Assembly: GCA_950295325.1 (NCBI GenBank)
Contig: OX485803.1
Location: 2,296,001-2,360,000, forward strand
Origin: Polytrichum commune
Lineage: Eukaryota; Streptophyta; Polytrichopsida; Polytrichales; Polytrichaceae
Reading direction: 5' to 3'
Length of the DNA: 64,000 bases
This document shows positions 46,498 through 59,476 of the stretch, one piece after another. Both the position numbers and the translations under genes were made by a program. Below the pieces are notes generated by a model, which was given only the letters and a program-made list of their open reading frames with translations, searched no databases and was not told where the DNA came from. Numbering within the stretch: the stretch's first letter is position 1; every line of letters starts with the position of its first letter.

Positions 46498-47494
46498 TGT
46501 CGCAACCTTTGCTAGCCCCCCTTGACCATCTTGCCAATTTTCAATTCTAGCAAAGGTTACGAGTCGCTAACCCTTCGCATACCGCCATGCTAATGGTTAG
46601 CACCTCTAACCCCGGACCATTAGTTCATAGGAGGGGAACCAACCCTCCTACTTTGATTTCGGGACTCACCCCTTTAATCGGTAACCAACCCCTTTTATGG
46701 GTAACCAATCCTAAGATGTGGACTTCCATCCATGGAAGTCCAATCTTATGTTGATCATCGCGTTGCCGGAGCAACACTACAACAACCCGAACCATACTAG
46801 CCAACTATGGCCTCACAATGGGCCAAAGCCCATGGAGGCCGTGCCGTTCGGCCTCGGGTGGGTGAGGCCACACCACCTCACCCATATAAGCCTCTAGGAC
46901 TCTACGCGGGGCCCCTACCCCACCGTCAACCAACCTCTTTGTCTCTCTACCAAGAGTTGGGGCCAAGTGGACATTTTCCCCTTAGCCGCTGGGCCTAGAA
47001 GCCCCCCACAGCTTCAGACCATCATAACTTCCTTGTATGATGTCTGATGCTAACACTTGATCACTCCATCTTCATCTACGCTTCACGTAGGTGCCGATGG
47101 ACTCCTCACTTGCCCCATTCGGGCAAGTCGTGAGGAAGTTATGCCTGTTTGAACCTTGGCAGTCCCGGGAATCACTCCCAGGCACTGCTGTACCAGGGCG
47201 CTGTCCCGGGACAGCGCCCCACTCAAATGGCCATAACTCCTAGCTCACACCTCCGATTGAGGTGTTCTTGAGCATTCTAGAATCACCACGCCATGAGCTC
47301 CGCATAGCTCATGGCCTTACCCTTGTGCCTCCTAGTCTCCGTGGGTGGGAGGCGTTCCCAACGCCCGGGGCCCTCACCCACACTAGGATCACTTGGGCCC
47401 TCTCACCAACGGCGCCACAAGTCCCGGGTGTCACTCCGGGGTCCCCCTTGTGCCCATGGTGCTTCGGGCACTCCTCATGGAGAGGTGCGCGACA
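46498..47494 (-). repeat. E6a 3' LTR
   Basis: It carries GGTGCTTCGGG near 47458, a variant shared with the far right LTR at 57674-58647 but not with the middle LTR, which has GGTGTTTCGGG. Confidence 0.9.
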
Positions 47495-50400
47495 CTCACC
47501 CCCACCAAACGGAGTCGATGCCCTCATCGACTATACTCGTAGTCGGCACACCAATTCTCAAGTTGCCATCCTCTATGGTGTGGCATTGTGTTTACCTTAG
47601 GGCGCGACCCCCACAATGCATCTTCAAATTTGGCACAGTCCCAAAGGTGTCGTTCCTAGGTGGTCCGTTAGCGACCTTGGATCTCTCATCCAAGGACCTA
47701 ACCTATACTAGACCCACCTACTTTGGGACTCACTTGGGTTGCCCCTACTTTGGGGCCTCCCCCGTTAGGCTCCACTAGCCTAACGTGACACATCTAGGCG
47801 AGACCTCAACGCTTCCACTAAGTTGGCTCGGTTGCAACTCCGAGATGGCTTTCCATTGTTAAGCCACGCCTCGATCGCACGGGGGTGATGCCAAGTCCCG
47901 CCCGACTCGGTTCCCACTTTGCTCTTTCGAGACATGGGTTCATGACTCCCATGCGCCAACTCTCGTTAGCTCGCGGGTAGCACTTTTATGAGCACGCGCC
48001 ATCACCTTGTCCCCGCCCGGACAAGCCCACAACTAAGATGTTTCTTGGTTTTATCCAAGGCCCCTCCAAGCCATGGCCCCCAATTACTCGGCTTACCCAA
48101 CCTAGTTTGGCATATCTATTCCCCCTCTTCCATTAACCAAGCACAAGTACAAGACTAGGACCTCATCTCATACTTTTCTCTTTGCACCACTAAAGTTTGG
48201 ACTTTATTCCCTCAAGCCAAAGAACAAGTTCATGTTGTGGAGTAATTAACCTCGAAGCTAAGTGTGCTACTAGCGTCTCTCCCCCACTAAAGGAGATTGA
48301 TGTCCTCATCAATGCCTACGCTTCATTTTATTGGAATCCTTAGCCTTAGTTTCTTCAAAGTGCTTCACCATGTCTCTTGCCGCCACCCAAGCGGTTTCTT
48401 TTTCATGGTATCCTCACCATTTCACCAAGTACTCCTTTGTACATTTTCTTTCATTTTCACTTGGGCTTCCTACACTTGAGGATGCCCTCTTACCTCATGT
48501 TCCAAATGACGTCCACAAGGTCGGGAGGTGGCCTAATCACTTGCTTGTGATCAGGCCACAAGGTGTTGTCCTAAAATGACTTTCGTAATGAGACATGAAA
48601 TGTCGGATGCACTTTGATCTCGGGCGGTAATTCCAACTTATACATGTCCTTGAACACTTGTTCCACAATGGAAAACGAAGCTCCAATTTTGGACATGAAC
48701 TTTGGAGTGAGGCTTTCCGACTAAGTGAAGTTGTTCACATTCAACAACACCTTTTGGCCCACTCCATTCTCCACTTCGCGTCTTCCGGCATTGACTTGCA
48801 CTCCGTAGCACCTTCGGCCTTTCTCCACCAACAACTTGGTCATCTCCAAGACTTGTTCACGCTTCTTGGCCAAGTCCTCACCATCTTGGTGGAACTCTAG
48901 TGTTGAATGTGCCCCCTCGAGAGCTAGGTTAATAGGTTGGAGCGCATCCACTCCATAAGCCACCACCAAAGACCACCCCTTGGTAGCCAAGTGCGTGGCT
49001 ACATTGCAATTACACTCCGCTCGACCCACATAGTCCGCTCAATCTCCTTGGTCCGCCCCCACCAAGTTCCTCAAGTATTGCTTCAAGACTCCATTCACAC
49101 GCTCCGCTTTCCCATACATTTGGGAATGCAAGGTCGTGCTAAACCTTAGTTTCATTCCGACCTCCTTAGAGAAATGCATTGAAAATGCACTTGTGAACTT
49201 TGGATCTTGATCCCACACAATCACTCTTGGCAACCCGTGGTGCCTCAACCGTCCTTTGAGAAAAGGCTATGCGGTCTCCAACGCGGTGGCGGTTCCCACA
49301 ATTGGCACCATGTGTGCCAACTTGGCAAACCGCTCTACCATCAACAAGATGGCATCATACCCATGTGACTCCGGCAAACTTGTGATCAAGTCCATGCACA
49401 TACTATGCCATGGCGCCGACGGGATAGGCAACGGTTGCAAGAAACCGCCTTGCTTTTGGTAAGAGGCTCGGTTCACTTGGCACTTCATCCAAGCCTTCAC
49501 AAAGTGGGCTATATCTTCCTTTATGCACCGCCAATGCTACCTCCATGATACGATTCTATCGCGGTGTTTTCTTTCTCCTCTATGGCCGGCAATAGGACTA
49601 TCACATTCTTCCTTCCAAACGGATAGCCTCAACTTGCCTTGTGGCACATACACCCAACTTTGCTTACACTTGAACAATTCGTCCACCAACTTAACTTCTT
49701 TGAGCACCTTGCTCTTGCGAAGCTCACCTAAAAGCATTTGTGGTTTGGGGTAGTTAATTTACCCCTCCCGTATCTTGCATCACAAGTTTCCTTCGCCGGC
49801 ACACATTAGCCACAAGGTTTGGATGGTTCTCATTGCTTGGAACTCTTCCGGTCTACTAAGCGCATCCGGCACCACATTTCCACGGTCCGGTTTGTGGATC
49901 AAATCCACCTTCATAAGCGCCAAACTATCATGCCACCGCAATGACTTGGCGCTCACTTGCGCTTGTTTGTCAAAATTCTTTTAGGACACATTGTCCATGT
50001 AGACCTTTCTTTTGTGTGACCCCAAATAGTGTCGCCACATCTTCAAGCAATGCACTACGGCAAAGAAGTTCTTTGTCATGAGTTGGTTGTCTTCTTTGAC
50101 AACCATCGAGCTTCACGCCCCCATGTGCAATGGCCATCCATCTTACATCAACAATCCACCATTGGCAAAGTTATTCACCCCCGTATGCACCTCAAAAGGT
50201 TTGTCAAGCTCCGCGAACTTGAGCACGGGCGGCGAAGAGAACTTGGTCTTAAGCTCCCCAAAGACTCGTGACAAGCATCATCCCACTCTTGGGATAGCCA
50301 TTCTTCCACAAGTCGGACAAGGTGGGACAACCATCGAGCTTCATGCTCTCATATGCAATGGGCATCCATCTTGGATGAACATCCGCCAATGGTAAAGTTA

Positions 50401-51620
50401 CTCGCCCCCGTATGCACCTCAAAATGTTTGTCAAGCTCCGCGGACTTGAGCACGGGCGGCGAAGAGAACTTGGTCTTAAGCTTCCCAAAGGCTTTGTGGC
50501 AAGGCTCATCCCACTCTTGGGATAACCATTTCTTGCACAAGCCGGACAAGGTTTGACAACCATGGAGCTTAATGCTCTCATAAGCAATGGTCATCCATCT
50601 TGGATCAACATCCGCCAATGGTAAAATCCTTCGCCTCCATGTGCACCTCAAAATGCTTATGAAAACCCCGAAACTTAACCACATCTTGTGAAGAGAACTT
50701 GCTCTTGAGCTCCCCAAAGGCTTGGTGACAAGGCTCATCCCACTCGTGGGATAGCCATTTTTTTCAACAAGTTGTCTAAGGTCCTAGCAACCTTAGAAAA
50801 ACCTTGAATGAAGTGGTGGTAGTAGTTGGCTAGGCCAACAAATGAACTAAGTCATTTTCTTGAGTCAAGGGCCAATTCTCCTCTTGGATTGCCTTGACAT
50901 TCTTCATGTTCGTCCACCAACTTCCTTTGTCACCACATACCTCAAGAACTCAATCTCTCGTTGAGCAAAGTTATTTTTCACTCCTTGGCGGTAACTTTTT
51001 GGGAAACACATTGGTGAATACATCCTCGTATCTCACCAACATCCTTGTATCTCACCAACATCCCACCAATGTGGTTTAGGGGAGGCCGATCTTTCCTAGC
51101 CTCCCCATACGTTCATTGGAGTTGCTCCAATTGAACCACGACCATTATGGTTTCTATTTTTCATTTGGTCCATTAAGACCAAATTCAACTTGGGTCCTCC
51201 TACCATTGGAGACCTTGTCAATTTGAATTTCAACTCTTTGCCATTATGACACATCATAATGCACCGCAAGCACACCGGCTTGCACCTCACATCTATCATG
51301 TGAGTTTCAAAGAAGATGACCTTCACAATGACATGCATTTCATCTACTTCACATGGTGTGGAATTTTGACAAAAATCCAATGTCCCACATTGAAAGGTTA
51401 CATGCATCGCGGCCTCATTTGTCTCATGCGGTTTGCCCTTTCCAAACCGCACCTTGGAGGGCTTGCCCGCTCTTCCGATCGGCAAGCCCCAACTCCCTTG
51501 TGAGTTTTGGGCTCATGAAGGAGTCCGTTGCTCCTTTGTCAACCCATTAGACATTTCTCCCATTCATTTGAGTCTCAAAGTACAAAAGACTTGGCCTTGG
51601 CTTAAGGCTACTAGCGTTGG
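46498..51620 (-). mobile_element. chromovirus E6a, truncated upstream of protease
   Basis: The 3' LTR is 46498-47494 (997 bp, with a short local duplication of a GGTAACCAA-containing stretch). Internal parts: non-coding block to about 48290, chromodomain 48297-48500, integrase 48658-49740 (TAG at 49267-49269), RNase H with three units (markers near 50279, 50507, 50745), RT stub 50760-51080 and protease 51096-51485. It stops at 51620 against the LTR of E6b. Left target duplication gaggc at 46493-46497. Confidence 0.9.
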
Positions 51621-52594
51621 TGTCGCAACCCTTGCTAGGTCCCCTTGACAATCTTGCCAATTTTCAATTCTAGCAAAGGTTACGAGTCGCTAACCCTTCA
51701 CATTCCGCCATGCTAATGGTTAGCTCCTCCTACCCCGGACCTTATAGTTCATAGGAGGGAACCAACCCTCCTACTTTGCTTTTGGGACTCACCCCTTAAT
51801 CGGTAACCATTCCTTAGATGTGGACTTCCATCCATGGAAGCCCAATCCTATGTTGATCATCGCATTGCCGGAGCAACACTACAACAACCCGAACCATACT
51901 AGGCAACTATGGCCTCACAATGGGCCAATGCCCATGGACGCCTTGCCGTTTGGCCTCGGGTGGGTGAGGCCACACCACCTCACCCATATAAGCCTCTAGG
52001 ACTCTACGCGGGGCCCCTACCCCACCGTCAACCAACCTCTTGTCTCTCCACCAAGAGTTGGGGCCAAGTGGACACTTTCCCTTAGCCGCTGGGCCTAGAA
52101 GCCCCCATCAGCTTCAGACCATCATAACTTCCTTGTATGATGTCTGATTCCAACAATTAACCACTCCATCCTCATCTACGCTTCACGTAGATGCCGATGG
52201 ACTGCTCACTTGCCCCATTCGGGCAGGTATTCAGGACGTTATGCCTATTTGAACCTTGGCAGTCCCGGGAATCACTCCCAGGCACTGCTGTACCAGGGCG
52301 CTGTCCCGGGACAGCGCCCCACTCAAATGGCCATAACTCCTAGCTCACACCTCCGCTTGAGGTGATCTTGAGCATTCTAGAATCACCATGCCATGAGCTA
52401 CGCATAGCTCATGGCTTTACCCTTGTGCCTCCTAGTCTCCGTGGGTGGGAGGCGTTCCCAACGCCCGGGGCCCTCACCCACACTAGGATCACTTGGGCCC
52501 TCTCACCAACGGCGCCACAAGTCCCGGGTGTCACTCCGGGGTCCCCCTTGTGCCCATGGTGTTTCGGGCACTCCTCATGGAGAGGTGCGCGACA
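51621..52594 (-). repeat. E6b 3' LTR
   Basis: 974 bp, left boundary at CTAGCGTTGG of the E6a gag-protease spacer. Confidence 0.95.
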
Positions 52595-53821
52595 CTCACC
52601 CCCACCAAACGGAGTCGATGCCCTCATCGACTATACTCGTAGTCGGCACACCAATTCTCAAGTTGCCATCCTCTATGGTGCGGCATTGTGTTTACCTTAG
52701 GGCGCGACCCCCACAATGCATCTTCAAATTTGGCATAGTCCCAAAGGTGTCGTTCCTAGGTGGTCCGTTAGCGACTTTGGATCTCTCATCCAAGGACCTA
52801 ACCTATACTAGACCCACCTACTTTGGGACTCACATGGGTTGCCCCTCCTTTGGGGCCTCCCCCGTTAGGCTCCACTAGCCTAACGTGACACATCTAGGCG
52901 AGACCTCAACGCTTCCACTAAGTTGTCTCGGTTGCAACTCCGAGATGGCTTTCCATTGTTAAGCCACGCCTCGATCGCACGGGGGTGATTCCAAGTCCCG
53001 CCCGACTCGGTTCCCACTTTGCTCTTTCGAGACATGGGTTCATGACTCCCATGCGCCAACTCTCGTTAGCTCGCGGGTAGCACTTTTATGAGCACGCGCC
53101 ATCACCTTGTCCCCGCCCGGACAAGCCCACAACTAAGATGTTTCTTGGTTTTATCCAAGGCCCCTCCAAGCCATGGCCCCCAATTACTCGGCTTACCCAA
53201 CCTAGTTTGGCATATCTATTCCCCCTCTTCCATTAACCAAGCACAAGTACAAGACTAGGACCTCATCTCATACTTTTCTCTTTGCACCACTAAAGTTTGG
53301 ACTTTATTCCCTCAAGCCAAAGAACAAGTTCATGTTGTGGAGTAATTAACCTCGAAGCTAAGTGTGCTACTAGCGTCTCTCCCCCACTAAAGGAGATTGA
53401 TGTCCTCATCAATGCCTACGCTTCATTTTATTGGAATCCTTAGCCTTAGTTTCTTCAAAGTGCTTCACCATGTCTCTTGCCGCCACCCAAGCGGTTTCTT
53501 TTTCATGGTATCCTCACCATTTCACCAAGTACTCCTTTGTACATTTTTCTTTCCTTTTCATTTGGGCTTCCTACACTTGAGGATGCCCTCCTACCTCATG
53601 TTCCAAATGACATCCACAAGGTCGGGAGGTGGCCTAATCACTTGCTTGTGATCGGGCCACAAGGTGTCCTCCTTAAATGGCTTTAGGAATGAGACATGAA
53701 ATGTCGGATGCACTTTGATCTCGGGCGGGAATTCCAACTTATACATGTCCTTGAACACTTGTTCCACAATGGAAAACGAAGCTCCAACTTTGGACATGAA
53801 TTTTGGAGTGAGGCCTTCCGA

Positions 53822-54349
53822 CTAAGTGAAGTTGTTCACATTCAACAACACCTTTTGGCCCACCTCATTCTCCACTTCGCGTCTTCCGGCATTGACTTGC
53901 ACTCCGTAGCACCTTCGGACTTTCTCCACCAACAACTTGGTCATCTCCAAGACTTGTTTACCATCCTTGGCCATGTCCTCACCATCTAGGTTGAACTCTA
54001 GTGTTAAATGTGCCCCCTCGAGAGCTAGGTTAATAGGTTGGAGCACATCCACTCCATAAGCCACCACCAAAGACCACCCTTTGGTAGCCAAGTGCGTGGC
54101 TACATTGCAATTACACTCCGCTCGACCCACATAGTCCGCCCAATCTCCTTGGTCCGCCCCCACCAAGTTCCTCAAGTATTGCTTCAAGACTCCATTCACA
54201 CGCTCCGTTTTCCCATCCATTTGGGAATGCAAGGTCGTGCTAAACCTTAGTTTCATTCCGACCTCCTTAGAGAAATGCATTGAAAATGCATTTGTGACCT
54301 TTGGATCTTGATCCCACACAATCACTCTTGGCAACCCGTGGTGCCTCAA
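53822..54349 (-). pseudogene. E6b integrase C-terminal core
   Basis: 175-residue frame with VIVWDQDPKVTN (second Asp) and KTERVNGVLKQYLR (Glu), downstream of the shared TAG. It is almost the same protein as E1p positions 40356-40883, including the GVDVLQPINLAL and NLDGEDMAKDGK variants, which points to a close common source. Confidence 0.8.
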
Positions 54350-56165
54350 CCATCCTTTGAGAAAAGGCTATGCGGTCTCCAACGCGGTGGCGGTTCCCAC
54401 AATCGGCACCATGTGTGCCAACTTGGCAAACCGCTCTACCATCAACAAGATGGCATCACACCCATGTGACTCCGGCAAACTTGTGATCAAGTCCATGCAC
54501 ATACTATGTCATGGCCCTGGTGGGATAGGCAACGGTTGCGAGAAACCGCCTTGCTTTTGGTAAGAGGCTTGGTTCACTTGGCACTTTATTCACGCCTTCA
54601 CAAAGTGGGCTATATCCTCCTTTATGCACCGCCAACGGTACCTCTTTGACACCATTCTATGGCGGTTGTTTCTTTCTCGTTTATGGCCGGGAATAGGACT
54701 ATCATATTCCTCCTTCAAAACCGATAGCCTCAACTTGCCTTGTGGCACATACACCCAACTTTGCTTGCACTTGAACAATCCGTCCACCAACTTAACCTCT
54801 TTGAGCACCTTGCTCTTGCGAAGCTCACCTAAAAGCTTTTGTGGTTTGGGGTAGTTAATTTACCCCTCCCGTATCTTGCATCACAAGTTTCCTTCGCCGG
54901 CACACATTAGCCACAAGGTTTGGATGGTTCTCATTGCTTGGAACTCTTCCCGTCTACTTCGCGCATCCGGCACCACATTTCCACGGTCCGGTTTGTGAAT
55001 TAAATCCACCTTCATAAGCGCCAAGCTATCATGCCAATGCAATGACTTGGCGCTCACTTGCGCTTGTATGTCAAAATACTTTTAGGACACATTGTCCTTG
55101 TAGACCTTTACTTTGTGCGACCCCAACTAGTGTCGCCACATCTTCAAGCAATGCACTACGGCAAAGAAGTTCTTTGTCATGAGTTGGTTGTCTTCTTTGA
55201 CAACCATCGAGCTTTATGCTCGCATATGCAATGGCCATCCATCTTACACATAATCCACCATTGGCAAAGTCACTCACCCCCGTATGCACCTCAAAAGGTT
55301 TGTCAAGCTCCGCGAATTTGAGCACGGGCGGCGAAGAGAACTTGGTCTTAAGCTCCCCAAAGACTCGTGACAAACATCATCCCACTCTTGGGATAGCCAT
55401 TTCTTCCACAAGTCGAACCATCTAGCTTCATGCTCTCATATGCGATGGCCATCCATCTTGCATCAACATCCGCCAATGGTAAAGTCACTCGCCCCCCGTA
55501 TGCACCTCAAAAGGTTTTTCAAGCTCCGCGAACTTGAACACGGGTGGTAAAGAGGAACTTGGTCTTAAGCCCCTCAAAGACGTGGTGGCAAGGCTCATCC
55601 CACTCTTGGGATAGCCATCTCTTGCACAAGTTGGACAAGCTTCTACAACCATGGAGCTTAATGCTCCTATAAGCAATGGTCATCCATCTTGGATCAACAT
55701 CCACCAATGATAAAATCCTTCGCCTTTATGTGCACCTCAACATGCTCATGAAAACCCGGAAACTTAACCACATGTTGTGAAGAGAACTTACTCTTGAGCT
55801 CCCCAAAGGCTTGGTGGCAAGGCTCATCCCACTCTTGGGATAGCCATTTTTTCCAACATGTTGACTAAGGTTCTAGCAACCTTAGAAAAACCATGAATGA
55901 AGTGGTGGTAGTAGTTGTCTAGGCCAACAAATGACCTAAGCCCTTTTCTTGAATCAAGGGCCAATTCTCTTCTTGGATTGCCTTGACATTCTTCATGTTC
56001 GTCCACCAACTTCCTTTGTCACCACATACCTCAAGAACTCAATCTCTCGTTGAGCAAAGTTATTTTTCACTTCTTGGCGGTAACTTTTTGGGCAACACAT
56101 TGGTGAATACATCCTTGTATCTCACCAACATCCCACCAATGTGGTTTGGAGGAGGCCCATCTTTC

Positions 56166-56555
56166 CTAGCCTCCCCATACATTCCTTGGAGTTGCTCCAA
56201 TTGAACCACGACCATTATGTCTTCTATTTTTCATTTGGTCCATTAAGACCAAATTCAACTTGGGTCCTCCTACCATAGGAGTCCTTGTCAATTTGAACTT
56301 CAATTCTTTGCCATTATGACACATCATAATGCACCGCAAGCTCACCGGCTTGCACCTCACATCTATCATGTGAGTTTCAAAGTAGGCGGCCTTCACAATG
56401 ACATGTATTTCATCTATTTCACATGGTGTGAAATTTTGACAAAAATCCAATGTCCCACATTGAAAGGTTACATGCATCGCGGCCTCCTTTGTCTCATGCG
56501 GTTCGCCCTTTCCAAACCGCACCTTGGTGGGCTTGCTTTCTCTATCAATCAGCAA
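56166..56555 (-). pseudogene. E6b protease C-terminal remnant
   Basis: 129-residue frame with CGTLDFCQNFTPCEIDEIHV. It has the same length and ends as in E1p, E2 and E6a. Confidence 0.6.
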
Positions 56556-56699
56556 GCCCCAACTCCCTTGTGAGTTTTGGGCTCAAGAAGGAGTGGTAGC
56601 CTCTTTGTCAACACATGAGACATTTCTCCCATTCATTGAGCCTCAAGGTACAAAAGATTTGGCCTTGGCTTAAGGCTACTAGCCTTGGCCACAATGCCA

Positions 56700-57010
56700 T
56701 CGTCTTACATTCGGTCCTCGGCAACTTGGCTTGGCTTGGTCTGCAAAGCCAACTTTAAACATTTCGTCCGCGGGACAAATTGGTTTGGCGCCACAAAACC
56801 AATTTCTAATAGTTTGTCTGCAAAACAAACATGTTTTGCCTTGGTAGCACAAAGCCACCTTCCCACACTCCGTCCGCGGCACGAACATGAATTGCCTTGG
56901 TAGGACAAACCCACCTCCCAACATTCCGTCCGCGGCACAAGTATGATTTGCTTTGGAAGCATAAAGCCACCTTTCAACATTCCGTCCGCGGCACCAACAT
57001 GTTTTGCCTA
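56700..57010 (-). repeat. 56-bp tandem repeats (E6b)
   Basis: About six units with GTCCGCGG-type words, closely matching E3 22979-23285. Confidence 0.8.
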
Positions 57011-57673
57011 AGTAAAATGGACCAAACAATTTGCACTCATTTCTTTGGGACCTACTTTGGCTAAAGCCACTTGTGGTGATGCGCCGCCACACTTCTCTTT
57101 GGGACCATCGGCTTCAATGCTCTTGCAAACTTGATGGTCCCCACCATGTCCTCAAGAAGCCTTAGGGACTTAAACAAGGCATCCACCACCCGCTTTTAAA
57201 ACCCCACCTAAAAGGATGCATTTCTTAGAAAGCTCGTCCGTTTTAGGTGTATCCTTCATTTGTGCGTTTGAATAGCGCACATAGGCCTTAAGAGGCCCCG
57301 GGTGCCTCATTAGCACCAAATTCATTCCAACATCAATACCTTCCAAGCATTTCGAATTGGAATTTCAATCCAACATTAATGCCCTCCAAGGTTTTGGGTG
57401 CTTTCGGTATTCTAGGCCCCAAATGTTTTTTTGAGGTTTGAGGGAGCCCTTTTCAAAGCACTCCTCCATTTCCCTTACCAAATCCACCATCATGCCCACC
57501 ATTGTCATTAGAACCAATGGTATGGTCAAATTCCCTTTATACATGATCTTTGTTCCAATTTGAGCCTCACAACCTTTTGGAAACCCCGGGTCACCATCCT
57601 AACCCTCAGGTTTGATAGCCATGTCTCCCTCAAAGTGCTAGCTCAAATATTGGAACCCTGCTCTGATACCAAG

Positions 57674-58647
57674 TGTCGCAACCCTTGCTAGGTCCCCTTG
57701 ACAATCTTGCCAATTTTCAATTCTAGCAAAGGTTACGAGTCGCTAACCCTTCACATTCCGCCATGCTAATGGTTAGCTCCTCCTACCCCGGACCTTATAG
57801 TTCATAGGAGGGAACCAACCCTCCTACTTTGCTTTTGGGACTCACCCCTTAATCGGTAACCATTCCTTAGATGTGGACTTCCATCCATGGAAGCCCAATC
57901 CTATGTTGATCATCGCATTGCCGGAGCAACACTACAACAACCCGAACCATACTAGGCAACTATGGCCTCACAATGGGCCAATGCCCATGGACGCCTTGCC
58001 GTTTGGCCTCGGGTGGGTGAGGCCACACCACCTCACCCATATAAGCCTCTAGGACTCTACGCGGGGCCCCTACCCCACCGTCAACCAACCTCTTGTCTCT
58101 CCACCAAGAGTTGGGGCCAAGTGGACACTTTCCCTTAGCCGCTGGGCCTAGAAGCCCCCATCAGCTTCAGACCATCATAACTTCCTTGTATGATGTCTGA
58201 TTCCAACAATTAACCACTCCATCCTCATCTACGCTTCACGTAGATGCCGATGGACTGCTCACTTGCCCCATTCGGGCAGGTATTCAGGACGTTATGCCTA
58301 TTTGAACCTTGGCAGTCCCGGGAATCACTCCCAGGCACTGCTGTACCAGGGCGCTGTCCCGGGACAGCGCCCCACTCAAATGGCCATAACTCCTAGCTCA
58401 CACCTCCGCTTGAGGTGATCTTGAGCATTCTAGAATCACCATGCCATGAGCTACGCATAGCTCATGGCTTTACCCTTGTGCCTCCTAGTCTCCGTGGGTG
58501 GGAGGCGTTCCCAACGCCCGGGGCCCTCACCCACACTAGGATCACTTGGGCCCTCTCACCAACGGCGCCACAAGTCCCGGGTGTCACTCCGGGGTCCCCC
58601 TTGTGCCCATGGTGCTTCGGGCACTCCTCATGGAGAGGTGCGCGACA
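57674..58647 (-). repeat. hybrid E6b/E6a 5' LTR
   Basis: Most of it matches the E6b LTR at 51621 (for example CCGCTTGAGGTGATCTTG and GTATTCAGGACG). Its last about 100 bp carries the E6a variant GGTGCTTCGGG and is followed by gaggc, the right target duplication of E6a. Confidence 0.75.
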
Positions 58648-58652
58648 GAGGC

Positions 58653-59024
58653 GGAAGTACAACGGGGGATGTTTTTATAGATGGAAGTAGAGATGAAGTG
58701 CACTCAAGTCGTGGTACGGGTGGAGGGCGTCAGAGAACTACGAGAGGTGTCAAACGTACTAGGAAGAGGTATCAGGGAAGGTCGCTTCCGTTTACTGCTG
58801 AAGACTACAATGAAGATGAGGGTAGACCACATCTAGATGAAAATGGCATACAGGATGCAGAGGGCTCCCGGCCGACCAAGAAGATAATTTTCTCACAACG
58901 TGACCGAGAGTTGCATCTTCGGAGCGCGACTCCCCAAACGGATGATGATTGCAGCACAGACGAGTCTGAAGAGGACCCAAAATGTGTCGAAGCAAATGAT
59001 CCCACAGTACGGATTCGAACGTAA
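58653..59024 (+). pseudogene. hAT transposase, 3' part (123 codons)
   Basis: Continues the frame broken at 46497 once the insert and one gaggc copy are removed, and ends at TAA 59022-59024. Total length of the uninterrupted protein would be 1064 residues. This tail holds a basic stretch (RGVKRTRKRYQGR) that looks like a nuclear localisation signal, followed by acidic and Ser/Asp-rich sequence. No stop interrupts it, so the insertion is recent relative to decay. Confidence 0.85.
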
Positions 59025-59476
59025 TTGTTTTGCACAAATGTGGTATTTCGGTGCTCCCACGTACTCCCATAATTTATTACTTACGTCAAAATTGATACAA
59101 GTTACAACCTTAGGGCCTTCGGTAAGACATTTAGATCACAAAGCGAACGTTACCTTCGAAGTTGTAACATTTTATTATAGTAATAAAATTATTTATTGCA
59201 TGTTTTTTTAAAATTTTAAAATACAATATGGTTGTCAACTTAGCATTGCAATTAATCTCCAATAACATGTTATACCTTTATTAATTACTATTTTGTATAA
59301 TTCTTACTGTGAATGGAGTTTTATGTTTATTTATTGAGCTTCTTAAAGAATATGCTTTTATAAATATTGCAATCCCCTATTGCTCGATTGTACATGCTTC
59401 GTTGGTGACATCCTCTTTTTGAGGACCTTTCTATCCGTTTTATATAATTATATCTTTATGTGGTATTCAATATTGA
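59025..59476. other. spacer between convergent genes with polyadenylation signals
   Basis: AT-rich. AATAAA at 59182-59187 suits the plus-strand hAT gene. TTTATT at 59277-59282 and about 59326-59331 (AATAAA on minus) suits the minus-strand gene. Arms GTTACAAC (about 59099) and GTTGTAAC (about 59161) form an inverted repeat. Confidence 0.55.

Larger units (their letters stand above)
51621..58647 (-). mobile_element. chromovirus E6b, 7.0-kb copy with recombinant 5' LTR
   Basis: LTRs at 51621-52594 and 57674-58647, 974 bp each and nearly identical. Internal parts: chromodomain 53397-53590, integrase tail 53591-53797, integrase 53822-54830 with the shared TAG, RNase H with three units (markers near 55379, 55605, 55836), RT stub 55850-56180, protease 56166-56555, 56-bp repeats 56700-57010, gag 57010-57650, primer site 57654-57671. 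The flank gttgg before it does not match gaggc after it, because its 5' LTR has recombined with that of E6a. Confidence 0.9.
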
